Source: Pseudobdellovibrionaceae bacterium (GTDB lineage Bacteria > Bdellovibrionota > Bdellovibrionia > Bdellovibrionales > UBA1609). Taken from it: DNA of 64,000 bases. The stretch covers positions 62,001 to 126,000 of the forward strand of contig JACKAN010000001.1 in assembly GCA_020635055.1 (NCBI GenBank), in the 5' to 3' direction. Numbering within the stretch: the first letter of the stretch is position 1; each line of letters begins with the position of its first letter. Of this stretch, positions 18,778-27,066 are shown piece by piece. The notes beneath the pieces were generated by a model, which worked only from the letters and a program-made list of their open reading frames with translations, was not told where the DNA came from and made no database searches. The position numbers and the translations under genes were made by a program.

Positions 18778-19311
18778 CACTGCTGTCCGGTGGATTTCCT
18801 TGTATAATTAAATAGTTGTCAGCCCTTGGCAAGTGCGTTTTGATGTTTTTGCAAAAGCTCAAAGTTTACACCACCAAGGACAACCAAGAGATATAGAGTT
18901 CAGACACATCATCTATCGAGATCCCGAATCTGGAAAAATCTTTCACTTTGTGACATCGGATTTCAAATCTTCAGAGACAACAATTGCAGAAGTTTACAGA
19001 AAACGTTGGGCAGTCAAATTACTATTTAAATGGCATTAAGGGCATTTTAAAATCAGGCATTTAAGCGTAAAACCACCAAATGCTATAAAAATTAAGTTAG
19101 CTGACGCCATACTCGTTCAGTTATTACTCAAGCTAAAACAAATCGCTGATAGATGCGAAGGAACGCTTTGGGAACTGATGCAGACCATCCGCTCTACCCT
19201 AATCTGTGAGGGGCTTAATAATACGGGTTTTCATTAGCATGCTGCCGCCAAACCCTTGACTAAAGTAAGACTTGTGTTTTGAACCCTAAGTAAATCTACC
19301 GGACGGTAGTG
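18778..19311 (+). mobile_element. Internally deleted IS4-like element with intact ends and 9-bp TSD
   Basis: The inverted ends CACTGCTGTCCGGTGGATTT and, read inward from the right, CACTACCGTCCGGTAGATTT enclose 534 bases. The flanks carry the same nine bases, TCTTCTTAC, at 18769-18777 and 19312-19320, a clean target-site duplication. Inside remains only the C-terminal part of a DDE transposase with a stop codon, so most of the element was lost after insertion. Confidence 0.85.
18833..19237 (+). pseudogene. Transposase C-terminal fragment (IS4 group)
   Basis: The frame encodes IEFRHIIYRDPESGKIFHFV followed by SSETTIAEVYRKRWAVKLLFKW, the Y-(2)-R-(3)-E/K-like C1 region of IS4-group DDE transposases. 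A TAA at 19037 interrupts it, and the same frame resumes GHFKIRHLSVKPPNAIKIK and continues to 19237. The N-terminal two thirds and the first catalytic Asp are absent. It cannot encode an active enzyme. Confidence 0.75.
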
Positions 19312-19368
19312 TCTTCTTACTTTAACTACTTAAGGTTTTAATCTCTTAGGTTTAATCTCCCACGGCTT

Positions 19369-19386
19369 GCCTCGATCAACTGAGGC
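19369..19386 (+). other. Hairpin upstream of the Y1 transposase
   Basis: GCCTC pairs with GAGGC around an 8-base loop 15 bases before the tnpA start. IS200/IS605 elements carry subterminal hairpins at this position that the Y1 transposase binds, so this is probably the left-end hairpin. Confidence 0.5.
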
Positions 19387-19400
19387 GTTAGCCTCACCAG

Positions 19401-19793
19401 ATGAGTAAATATATTCATAAAAGCCATAATGTTTTAGTTCTATTATATCATTTGATGTGTCCGATAAAGTATCGAAAAAATACTCTAACAACTAAAGTTT
19501 CTGCTGAGCTAAAAGCGATTTGCAAGGAAATCGAGTTTCGCTATGAGGTTGCGTTTATAGAAATTGGTACAGATGGAGATCATGTTCATGTTCATTTTGT
19601 AATCCAATCTATGACAACGTATAGCCCTACAAAAGTATATACAATGGTAAAGAGTTTGATTGCTAGAGAAATTTTTCGAAGAGTTCCCAAGCTAAAGAAA
19701 TTATTGTGGGGGGGTGAGTTTTGGACCGATGGTTATTGGGTATTCACACTTAGTGGTGGGATGCGGAGTTCCAAAGAGTTTTTGATTAATTGA
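19401..19793 (+). CDS. tnpA: IS200/IS605-family Y1 (HUH) transposase TnpA
   Basis: The protein has 130 residues. It has the HUH motif HVHVHF (about 60-65), the preceding IEIGTDGDHVH strand, and a C-terminal Tyr in DGYWVFTLS that occupies the position of the catalytic tyrosine. These enzymes move as single-stranded circles using a 5'-phosphotyrosine. The end after the Tyr helix (GGMRSSKEFLIN) is shorter than usual and unlike the family, so the C-terminus may be frameshifted. No tnpB follows, as in IS200-type elements. An ISL3 fragment abuts it downstream. Confidence 0.8.
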   Translation: MSKYIHKSHNVLVLLYHLMCPIKYRKNTLTTKVSAELKAICKEIEFRYEVAFIEIGTDGDHVHVHFVIQSMTTYSPTKVYTMVKSLIAREIFRRVPKLKKLLWGGEFWTDGYWVFTLSGGMRSSKEFLIN

Positions 19794-19858
19794 GTCATAG
19801 GCGAATCCTTCTTAAAATTTGTTTGTCTAGAACAAGTATTAAGAAAGGAAAAACACCT

Positions 19859-20194
19859 ATGACTCCAGAAGAATATGTCGCAAAAATCATTCTATTACCA
19901 GATCTAAAATTAGAAAAAGTCATTAAAAGATCCACTAAAAGATTTGACTATCATCTTCATAAAACTAACCCCTTTGAAGTCTGTCCCAAGTGTGCTGCTA
20001 AGTCTTATACTGTTCATAACCACAGAACTACATGTACAAGGCACGCTAAATACAATGCCAAAAATATTCATTTGGTGATCAAAAAAAGAAGGTTTTGGTG
20101 CGCCCCGACGATGAGCTCGCTTGTTGTAATTTCACTCATCAGAAAGTGTGGTGATAATTTATTGAGGCCCATAATGGCCAAAAACAAATTTTGA
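19859..20194 (+). pseudogene. N-terminal fragment of an ISL3-family transposase
   Basis: From the ATG at 19859 (MTPEEYVAKIILLPDLKLEK) the frame encodes the ISL3 zinc-ribbon head: FEVCPKCAAKSYTVHNHRTT and a downstream KKRRFWC. About residue 80 it loses family character (APTMSSLVVISL) and soon ends. An ISL3 C-terminal fragment on the opposite strand occurs at 29665-30156; the two could be pieces of one element separated by rearrangement, though this cannot be shown here. Confidence 0.6.
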
Positions 20195-20196
20195 GC

Positions 20197-20220
20197 AAAA
20201 AAAAAGCTCCTTAAAGGAGC
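20197..20220 (-). terminator. Rho-independent terminator (minus strand)
   Basis: GCTCC and GGAGC pair around TTTAA. Read on the minus strand the stem is followed by nine T residues, a strong intrinsic terminator for the gene ending at 20337. Confidence 0.8.
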
Positions 20221-20336
20221 ATCGATAAAAATTTTTTGTTCTAAATTCGGATTTGGGCTTAAATTTTAGCGCTTATTTTTGAAAGAAAAAAATGGGGCGA
20301 TCGAAGGGGATTGAACAAAATCAACAACTTATAAGT

Positions 20337-20680
20337 CTAATTTGCCTGAACTTGGACAGAAGTTTCAGTTAGCGACACTTGCTGTCGGCAATGCTGGCAG
20401 ACTCTTAGAGATTCATCATTCATTAGCGTACAATGAGGGCACATACGAACTCGATCGTTTTTGTTTCGAAAAAAAACAATATTAATAAGGCAAAGTAACC
20501 TATTAATACGGCAATAAAAAACCAAACCCAAGGATGCTGTCCCTTTTTCTTTGCGTAGAAATAGGAAAGACCTGCGAAAATTAAAATAAAAATAAGGTTA
20601 ACAGTATCTAACCCTAATAATACAAATGCACTCCTCACTGAATTTAGAAGAAACCTAGCTTGAGACCTTATTGATATCAA
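20337..20680 (-). pseudogene. Membrane/zinc-ribbon protein split by a frameshift at an A8 tract
   Basis: The first frame (to about 20470) encodes two hydrophobic helices (LIFILIFAGLSYFYAKKK and HPWVWFFIAVLIGYFALLIL). The second frame (ending 20337) encodes a C-terminal zinc ribbon MCPHCTLMNDESLRVCQHC. They meet at an 8-base homopolymer (20469-20476), where a one-base slip joins them into a natural membrane-helices plus zinc-ribbon protein ending in ...VQVQAN. It could be a true pseudogene, a sequencing error in the homopolymer, or slippage-controlled expression. The start is uncertain, because the ATG at 20680 overlaps the neighbouring integrase pseudogene. A strong terminator follows. Confidence 0.6.
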
Positions 20681-21370
20681 TTACCGCTGCACTGCATTCT
20701 TCCCTAGGCAAGATCTTCAACCCTTCAGTAGCCACTTCCACCTCAATTCCAGCAAGTCGAATGTAATACTGCATCGTCTTTAACTCTGCCCATCCACAAA
20801 TCTTCATCACTTTTCCGGGAGCAACCCCTCCCCTAATGAGCTGCGTTGCAAAACAAGCTCTTAAAGCATGAAACTTCACTGGCTTTAAGCCATTTCCAAT
20901 TAAGAATTGCTTCAATATCTTAGCAGCTTCTCCATTTCCCCAGCGGGGGAGTCTTGGTAGTACCCAGTCGCCTTGAATATTCTGACGACGAAGTTCTATT
21001 AAGATTTTTTCTAGTTCAGCATTTATCGGAACAGTTCTCCAATTGTTACCCTTAGTGGACTTCAATCGTTTTTCTTTCCAATGAAATGAATCTTCGACAG
21101 TAATCTGCTTACTTTCTAGACTGACGTTCTTCTATTTAAGCGCATACAACTCTCCGCTCCTCATACCCGTTAATAAAGCAACCACCCATACATGATACCA
21201 AGGGTGACCTTCATCACTTGCATACTTTAATAGAATCCGAATTTCATTCTCCGTTAAAATATCAGGAGCTATGTTCGTCTTTCTACCAAGCTGAATACTT
21301 TTTGCGAGGTTCTTTAATAGACCAGTTACATGGCCCGCATCAAATCCCCAGTCAAAAACATTACTAATTT
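20655..21370 (-). pseudogene. Tyrosine integrase remnant with an in-frame stop
   Basis: The minus-strand reading includes a core Arg segment LLTGMRSGELYALK, then a TAG, then RTVPINAEL, GNGLKPVKFHALRACFATQL and KTMQYYIRLAG. The catalytic Arg, HxxR and Tyr are visible, but the usual LGH is CGW, so a key His is missing. The N-terminus is cut at the IS3 boundary near 21373. It is clearly related to the integrase at 24713-27066 (both have FHxLRAxFxTQ and an E-x-E-x-AT-E end). It is dead through the stop codon and truncation. Confidence 0.75.
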
Positions 21371-21406
21371 ATGTGGAGTGCGGTCGTTTGACTGTACAAA
21401 AACCTC

Positions 21407-22240
21407 TTAAGTTATAACAATAGGCTTTTTGTTTAAAAAATGCATATCATGTTTTAATTTATTTTCAAACTCTTCCGGCGTTAAATAACCTAGAGCTGAA
21501 TGAACACGTTCAGCATTATACACAGTAGTAATAAACTCAGGTAAATTATTTAATACATCATTTAAGTCTCTATATTGTTTTAAATCAATTTCATTCGATT
21601 TTATTGTCTTCATTAAACTCTCACAGAAGGCATTGTCATAAGGGTTCCCCTTTCTAGAACATGAAATATGGAATTCATGATCATTTAATTTCTTTATATA
21701 ACTTTGACTTAAATATTGAACACCACGGTCCGCATGATGTATCACTCCAGCTTTTGGATTTCTTAGTGTTATAGCCATCTCTAATGCACTTAATGTTAAA
21801 TCTTGATCAATGTTTTTTGAAATAGACCAGCCAATTATTTTCCTTGAGTAGAGATCCATTATTACTGCTAAAAAAACAAATCCAGTTAATATTCTTATAT
21901 AGGTAATATCGGCAACCCATACTTGATTAATATCTGTTATGCTAAGCTCTGGCAGTAAATTGGGGTAAATAAATTCTCCATGTTTGGACTGTGTAGTTAT
22001 AAAATATTTTTTTCTAATCTTCGCTTGTAGGTTATTTTCTTTCATAATACGCCTTAAACGGGTTTCACCTAAAACATAACCCTTACGTTTAAGATAATGT
22101 TTCATTGTACGGTAGCCACTCTTTGGAAATTTAATTTGTATTGCTTCAATGGCAGCCCTGACATTAGCATCAAACCTATCTTTTTCTGAACGTGAATTTT
22201 TAGTTTTATAATAATAAGTTGATGGACTGAGTTTTATCAT
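21407..22240 (-). CDS. IS3-family transposase OrfB (integrase catalytic domain)
   Basis: The protein has 277 residues with an N-terminal HTH_21-like region (PKSGYRTMKHYLKRKGY) and an rve DDE domain. The catalytic residues are the Asp in VWVADITYI, the Asp in VIHHADRGVQYLS and the Glu in DNAFCESLMKTIK. It overlaps orfA by four bases. In the family, OrfA and OrfAB arise by programmed frameshifting; here the ATGA overlap suggests re-initiation instead. It appears complete. Confidence 0.9.
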   Translation of the reverse strand: MIKLSPSTYYYKTKNSRSEKDRFDANVRAAIEAIQIKFPKSGYRTMKHYLKRKGYVLGETRLRRIMKENNLQAKIRKKYFITTQSKHGEFIYPNLLPELSITDINQVWVADITYIRILTGFVFLAVIMDLYSRKIIGWSISKNIDQDLTLSALEMAITLRNPKAGVIHHADRGVQYLSQSYIKKLNDHEFHISCSRKGNPYDNAFCESLMKTIKSNEIDLKQYRDLNDVLNNLPEFITTVYNAERVHSALGYLTPEEFENKLKHDMHFLNKKPIVIT

Positions 22241-22623
22241 TTTACACGCCCCTTTGATTGAGCCAATTCTTTTTTTATTATCTCTAACCCAGTGGATTTT
22301 TTCTTGTGTTGTAAACTGTGAGCTTTTTTTAAAAGATCATTTTCAAACATAGCTTGGCCTAATTGCTTTTTATATTCAGATAATTCCTCTTCCAGCTGCA
22401 TGATATATTTAACATCTTCAGCACTTCGACCATCAGATAATAATTCATCTTTTCTCTCTGTTTTTTTGCGACGATCCAATTCATATTTCCATCGGTGGAT
22501 GACGCTGACATCAAGTGAATATTCACTGGCTAACTGGGCTGATGTAATTTTTTTTGCATAGTAATCATCTACAATTTGCCGACGCTCTACTTGGTTGTAA
22601 TTGTATTGCTTTCTTTTCGACAT
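22237..22623 (-). CDS. IS3-family transposase OrfA (helix-turn-helix)
   Basis: The protein has 128 residues. An N-terminal helix-turn-helix (VERRQIVDDYYAKKITSAQL, then SLDVSVIHRWKYEL) is followed by a leucine-zipper-like helix (MQLEEELSEYKKQLGQAM). This is the DNA-binding partner of OrfB. A ribosome binding site GGAGAT lies just before the ATG on the minus strand. Confidence 0.88.
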   Translation of the reverse strand: MSKRKQYNYNQVERRQIVDDYYAKKITSAQLASEYSLDVSVIHRWKYELDRRKKTERKDELLSDGRSAEDVKYIMQLEEELSEYKKQLGQAMFENDLLKKAHSLQHKKKSTGLEIIKKELAQSKGRVK

Positions 22624-22723
22624 AAACTTATCTCCTTAGGTACATATCGGTACCTTGTTAATAAGCCTTTTGTTTCAACTTGATACAAAGATTGTGTCCA
22701 ACTTAGCAACCGCACTCCAATTT

Positions 22724-22811
22724 TTACCTGTATAAAATAAATCGTAAAAAAAAACTTCTGTTATTCGAACTGCTACTTCTTCCCATATAGGGACTTATTA
22801 ACTTTCACGTC
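22724..22811 (-). repeat. ~88-bp repeat R2, inverted copy
   Basis: This is the reverse complement of about 10216-10304 with a few differences, including GTCCCTATATGGG, GTTCGAATAAC and the terminal ACAGGTAAA. It lies between the IS3 right end and a region without genes. With the copy at 10.2 kb it forms an inverted pair around 12.4 kb of DNA. Confidence 0.75.
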
Positions 22812-23039
22812 GAACATATCGTGATGCGCTCATCTCGCCTTTTGTGGCGTTCAGCCCGAGAATTCTGGTCTTCTTTAATCTCGAGTATTCGTAGCAATTC
22901 TCATGCGGGAGCCCTCTTCCATAAAACTCTTGACCCCGAACCCTGTCCTCTCTCTTTTGACTGAGCAGTCATTGGTATAATTCACTGTCCACATTTTCTG
23001 GTATCAACTCTATAAAATTTTGGGTATAAAAATATCTCT

Positions 23040-23216
23040 GTGTGGAAAAAAAATGCTCTGGTTAGACCACCTGAAAATTGGTATCAGGGTTGGCCTTCTA
23101 ATGCCTTAACAGGTAAACTATTTTTTTATGGGCAAAGGCGAATTTTAGAGAAAGAACTACAACCTTTATACAAGATTCACGACAAGCTCAGAGAAAAGCT
23201 TTGTGATTTAATTTAA
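23040..23216 (+). pseudogene. C-terminal fragment of an unrecognised gene
   Basis: An open frame of about 58 codons encodes ALVRPPENWYQGWPSNALTG and later RRILEKELQPLYKIHDKLRE, with good coding character and a TAA that overlaps the antitoxin gene on the other strand. It has no ribosome binding site or natural start, so it is probably the tail of a gene lost upstream. I do not recognise the family. Confidence 0.35.
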
Positions 23217-23521
23217 GCAGCTACTTCAACTTTCATTTTAATTTTTGCTTTATTGAGCTGGTCTTGAAGACATAACCTTACAGCCAGTTTCTCAGAAAGC
23301 TTTGCTTTCTTGGCAATACTTATTGCTAGCTTAGGGCTTACTAACTGTCGGCCAGTTTCGATGTCACTGATCATGCTTTTGGTAACACCTCCACCTAACT
23401 TCGTAGCCATTTCAGGCTGAGTGAGGTCCATGGAAGTTCGAGCAGCTCTTAGGAAACTTCCAAAAGTGAGTGGACCGACATCTTTTTTTAACAAGCTCGA
23501 TGCTTTCTTTTTAGTACTCAT
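23213..23521 (-). CDS. HigA-like XRE antitoxin
   Basis: The start at 23521 (MSTKKKASSLL) is preferred over 23551, because a GGAGG ribosome binding site lies within the toxin end just upstream. The ~102-residue protein has a Cro/C1 helix-turn-helix: LTFGSFLRAARTSMDLTQPE and MISDIETGRQLVSP. It should bind the toxin and its own promoter. The toxin gene comes first and overlaps it by 11 bases, the reverse order typical of HigBA-type modules. Confidence 0.85.
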   Translation of the reverse strand: MSTKKKASSLLKKDVGPLTFGSFLRAARTSMDLTQPEMATKLGGGVTKSMISDIETGRQLVSPKLAISIAKKAKLSEKLAVRLCLQDQLNKAKIKMKVEVAA

Positions 23522-23795
23522 GTTTGTTGACCTCCAAAATAGTAATGACAACTAAATTCTTTTGTTCGTCCTCTTCATAGATGAGCCGATAGGCTTTACT
23601 CAATCGGATCGACCGCTGGCCTTTTCGATCACCTTTTAAGGGCTCATCGTGGTAGCCCTTTAGTTTTCTAACCTCTCGAATTCCCACCTCTTCAACTGAG
23701 GCAATCCAAACAGCAGCAGCTTCCTTGATATAATTAGGAATCTTCTTGAGCTGCTTTTCAAACTTCTTGGATGCTAAGACTTCGGTTGGCTTCAT
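23511..23795 (-). CDS. RelE/HigB-family toxin
   Basis: The protein has 94 residues with the ParE/RelE fold pattern: an N-terminal helix KKFEKQLKKIPNYIKEAA, the beta segments VRKLKGYHDEPLKG and QRSIRLSKAYRLIYEE, and the ending VVITILEVNKHEY. The Arg in SIRLSKAYRLIY and the C-terminal His/Glu/Tyr match residues used by ribosome-dependent mRNA interferases, but gyrase-poisoning ParE relatives look similar. It is upstream of and overlaps a HigA-like antitoxin, which supports a type II module. Confidence 0.85.
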   Translation of the reverse strand: MKPTEVLASKKFEKQLKKIPNYIKEAAAVWIASVEEVGIREVRKLKGYHDEPLKGDRKGQRSIRLSKAYRLIYEEDEQKNLVVITILEVNKHEY

Positions 23796-23891
23796 CTGCT
23801 ATCCATAGTACGGTATCTTACCGTACTTGTCAATAGGGCAAGAACAAAGCCCAGAATCGAACCGCAGGAGATCGGAACCGCTCAAATGTAA

Positions 23892-24541
23892 CTGAGATCG
23901 GAAAATAGAAAAAAGTATAAAATCTTCGCAAGCCGCATTGCTTAAGGGGCTGCGGTATTTATCAAGTGTGGTATTCATTCACAATTCTCGTGAAGACAAA
24001 ATAAGTTCTATAAGCCCCAAAACTTTCGAGGTAGAACCAATGGCTATGCTACAAAACAAACATTCTAAAAAGTCTCTTTTTATCCCAGCCCCTCGTTATG
24101 AGGTGAGTAAAAAAGCTATCCTCTCTAGGGGCGGCCTTCAGGCACTGCTGCATATTTTTGATTCAACAAGCTTGGGTAAAGAGTTGGCAGAGTGCCTACC
24201 AGAAGATGGGAGTAATCGCTCATTTGGCAATTACGGTTTGAGTTTACTGCTCATAGATAGTCTTCTCAGTGGTCATGACAGTATCGAAGATATTGAGGAA
24301 TTTGATGACGACTAACTTTTGGAAGAACTTTTTGGCGGTAAAGTTCCAACACCTAAAACACTGGGCAATTATTTGCGCAGGTTTGAAAAAGAGCACATCG
24401 ACGCATTAAAAAAGTTTTTAACAACGATGGGTTATACTCTGCGAGCACATACTCGTAAAGTCCACCCTCATAAGGGGGAAGAACTTCCCTATTTTAAAAT
24501 CGACGGCACAGCTCACGAGCAAACGGGCCGTAAAATGGAAG
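23892..24541 (+). pseudogene. Truncated IS1380 copy C (transposase N-terminal part)
   Basis: The element begins at its transposase-side end (CTGAGATCGGAAAATAG) and runs in the opposite orientation to copies A and B. The transposase frame starts at 23938, meets a TAA at 24313 in place of the glutamate codon after FDDD, and continues from 24319 to about 24541. There it breaks off after EQTGRKMEG. Several substitutions separate it from copies A and B, so it is older. Confidence 0.85.
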
Positions 24542-24543
24542 GC

Positions 24544-24708
24544 GAGAGTTGGCTATCAACAAAGGAAGCTGCAAATTATCTATGTACAACGCCTAATGCT
24601 TTGAGGATTTTAGTTTGTCGAAAAAGACTAAAAGCTTACAAGATTAGTAATAAACTTAGATTTTTAAAAGCTGACTTGCGGTTACTACTCATCAAAAAAG
24701 AGGAGTAG
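24544..24708 (+). pseudogene. Excisionase/MerR-like HTH domain fused to the IS1380 fragment
   Basis: Right after the IS1380 break the same reading frame continues as SWLSTKEAANYLCTTPNALR and ...KISNKLRFLKADLRLLL. That is a helix-turn-helix of the excisionase (HTH_17) type, missing only its first few residues. It ends four bases before the integrase ATG, the natural xis-int order. The chimeric frame 24319-24708 could in principle be translated, though its upstream part carries a stop. Confidence 0.7.
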
Positions 24709-24871
24709 TAAAATGGCTATTAGTACTTATATTGTTAATGGTAACAAAGAGTATGAAGTTTTTGTAAAGGTTAGAAATACGCTTGGCAAACAAGTAGCAA
24801 AGCGGAAGAGAGGAATAGGTTCTTTTAGGAAAGCGAAAGAGCTTGGACTTCCCCAAAAAAAATAGACAAAT

Positions 24872-25744
24872 TTAGTGAGACAAATTTGTTAATTTATACT
24901 TCTCCGGACTCTGATTGCCAAGTGAAGAATGTTTTCTTTTTTTATTATACCAAACTTCAATATATTCAAAAACTAAGGCTTTCAACTCTGCCTCCGTTGA
25001 ATAACAATTTCTATAAATCCACTCTTTCTTCAGTGAGCTAAACCATGACTCAACATAAGCATTATCGTAGCAATTTCCACGCCTGGACATGCTGGGTTTA
25101 ATATTTTTATTTTTTAAAAAATTACGGTAGGCTTTGCTTGCATATTGGCTTCCACGATCAGAGTGGAATATAATTTCTGCATCTGGACCCACTTTTTTCA
25201 TGGCGCTGTCGAGTGCTCTTAATACTAAACTTGTTTCAAGACTATTTCCCATAGACCAACCGATAACTTCACGATTATATAAATCTATAACAACAGCCAA
25301 GTATATAAATCTGTAGCCCACTCTCAAGTAAGTTATATCACCAGCTAACAACTTGCCTGCTTTAGACGGCAATGGATGGGCATCTTCGACTTTAAACAGC
25401 CTTGGCGCTATTGGGTGGTTATGATTTGAGTCTGTAGTTTGAACACGATATTTCTTTTTTAAACGAGCATCTAAACCCATCTCCTTCATATACTTTGCCA
25501 CTGTATTTTCACTTACTAAAATGCCAGCTTCTTTTAAGTCGTCGTAAATCCTAGGGGAGCCATATGTACTTTTACTTATTTTAAAGTATTTTTTTATAGC
25601 ATCGCAAACTGTTGCCCTCTTGTTGGAATGAATATTCTCAGATCTTTTTTTCCAAAAATAATAACCACTGGAACTAACTCCAAAATATTTACATAAAAAA
25701 TCGACCGGGACTTTTGTTGTGGATTTTCGGATTTCATATATCAC
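24872..25744 (-). CDS. IS3-family transposase OrfB
   Basis: The protein has 290 residues with an HTH_21-type N-terminus (KSTYGSPRIYDDLKEAGI) and the rve catalytic triad: Asp in LLAGDITYLR, Asp in IIFHSDRGSQYAS and Glu in DNAYVESWFSSLK. The C-terminus WYNKKRKHSSLGNQSPEKYK is the usual family end. It overlaps orfA by four bases (ATGA). It appears functional. Confidence 0.92.
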   Translation of the reverse strand: MIYEIRKSTTKVPVDFLCKYFGVSSSGYYFWKKRSENIHSNKRATVCDAIKKYFKISKSTYGSPRIYDDLKEAGILVSENTVAKYMKEMGLDARLKKKYRVQTTDSNHNHPIAPRLFKVEDAHPLPSKAGKLLAGDITYLRVGYRFIYLAVVIDLYNREVIGWSMGNSLETSLVLRALDSAMKKVGPDAEIIFHSDRGSQYASKAYRNFLKNKNIKPSMSRRGNCYDNAYVESWFSSLKKEWIYRNCYSTEAELKALVFEYIEVWYNKKRKHSSLGNQSPEKYKLTNLSH

Positions 25745-26031
25745 TTGGAACCGCCCAGTTCTTTGCTTGAGAAAATCGCAGTGCTTTTTTTTAATACACG
25801 GTTAATTTCTTCTATATAACCAAGCTCTTTTTTAAGTTTATGAACTTCTTTTTCAAGATCCTCATAGCTGGGCCTATCTTTAGACTTTGTTAATTTTCCG
25901 ACAGAAAATTCCTTTCTCCAACTGCTTAAGGCAGCTTTACTTACCCCTAATTCCTTACAGGTGTTTGAAATTCCTGCTATTTTACTTCTGGCTACCGCTT
26001 CTTGTTTAAATTCGTTACTATATTTATTCAT
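25741..26031 (-). CDS. IS3-family transposase OrfA
   Basis: The protein has 96 residues with a HTH_Tnp_1 domain (NEFKQEAVARSKIAGISNT and SKAALSSWRKEF) and a coiled-coil tail (YEDLEKEVHKLKKELGYIEE) for dimerisation. A GGAGAAAGTC ribosome binding site lies upstream. Truncated relatives occur at 39622-39888 and about 43806-43981. Confidence 0.9.
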   Translation of the reverse strand: MNKYSNEFKQEAVARSKIAGISNTCKELGVSKAALSSWRKEFSVGKLTKSKDRPSYEDLEKEVHKLKKELGYIEEINRVLKKSTAIFSSKELGGSK

Positions 26032-27066
26032 GACTTTCTCCTCATACCATATTGGGTGAAAAAAGTCTCACATGATGTCTCCAGTGATTTTGGGGAAGTC
26101 CAGCTTGAGTTTAAGATCCGCCAGGAACTCACTGGCATTACGGAAATGTATACCTGGGAAAACTGGGTGGAGTTTTGCTTAAAAAAGTTTAGGCTTGAGT
26201 ATAGGAATTCAACATATATTCATTACTCTGGAATTTTAGCCAAGTGGGTCACACCTTATTGGAAGGGTTTCACTTTAGATGAAATTACGACTGAGAATGT
26301 TCATGATGTAGTTTTTATTTTAAATCAAAATATCTCTTCTGCACTAAGACGCAATATTCATAAATCTCTTAGGAGAGTTTTAAATATTGCAGTTGAGGAA
26401 GGGCAACTAGATAGGAATCCGGCAGTAGGGGTAAGAGTCAGAGTCCCGGCGGCTTACCAATCAGTGCTTAGCAAATCTGAAATTGATGTCTTGTTAAAAG
26501 AAGCAAAGCTTTCTGATCATAAGTTTTATGAAATTTGGGCAATGGCGATTCTAACCGGCATGAGATCGGGTGAATTGTATGCGCTAAATTGGAATGATAT
26601 TAATTTTGATTCGGGAAAAATTTCTATTAATAAGGCTTGGACAAGTAAAAACGGATTTGGTTCTACGAAGACAGCTAAGAATAGGGTTGTTCCTATGTCG
26701 AAAGCTTGTCGTCAACTTTTACAAGAATTAAAACTTAAAACTGGAAACACTGATTTTGTACTTCCAAGGTTTTGGGAGTGGGATAAGGGTTGTATGGCAA
26801 GATCATTACGGGATTTTTGTGAAAGCATTGCGATTACGAGTGTTAAGTTTCACGATTTAAGGGCTACATTTATTACGCAGATGTTAATGAATGGAGTCGC
26901 ACTGGCGAAGGTCATGGCCATAGTTGGTCATGCATCATTAAAAACAACCCAGGGGTATTTAAGACTTTGTGGGAAGGAAGTAGAGGGTGCGACTGAGATG
27001 CTAGGAGTGGATCTTCCGACATTGGGTGCACCAGGAGACGTAATAGAGGTGGACTTTAGGCCCTAG

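Larger units (their letters stand above)
21373..22719. mobile_element. IS3-family insertion sequence, type 1
   Basis: The 1347-bp element is bounded by inverted repeats TGGAGTGCGGTCGTTTGACT and, inward from the right, TGGAGTGCGGTTGCTAAGTT. It carries orfA and orfB on the minus strand, both apparently intact. The right end directly abuts repeat R2, and the left end truncates an integrase remnant. I found no clear target-site duplication. Confidence 0.85.
24844..26102. mobile_element. IS3-family insertion sequence, type 2, inside an integrase gene
   Basis: The 1259-bp element has ends TGGACTTCCCCAAAA and TTTTGGGGAAGTCCA (perfect for 15 bases), flanked by the 3-bp duplication GCT (24841-24843 and 26103-26105). 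The orfA and orfB genes on the minus strand are intact. Right-end fragments of the same element lie at about 39637-39959 and 43806-44051. It differs from the IS3 at 21373. Confidence 0.92.
24713..27066 (+). pseudogene. Tyrosine integrase interrupted by an IS3 element
   Basis: The gene starts MAISTYIVNGNKEYEVFVKV, an Arm-type DNA-binding N-terminus, after a GAGGAG ribosome binding site. It is cut at 24843 by an IS3 element and resumes at 26106 in the same frame once the IS and one 3-bp duplication are removed (KAKE-LEFKIRQELTG). The distal part has a core-binding domain and full catalytic residues: Arg in LTGMRSGELYA, HDLRATF, VGHASLKTTQ and Tyr in TQGYLRLCG. Without the insertion it would be about 395 residues. 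It was probably the integrase of the element that brought in this region. A fused read-through frame starts at 26002 inside the IS. Confidence 0.85.

Noticed and set aside
21369..22723. ATTT target duplication for the first IS3 element
   Set aside because: ATTT is adjacent on the right but three bases off on the left, so it does not fit the inverted repeats.
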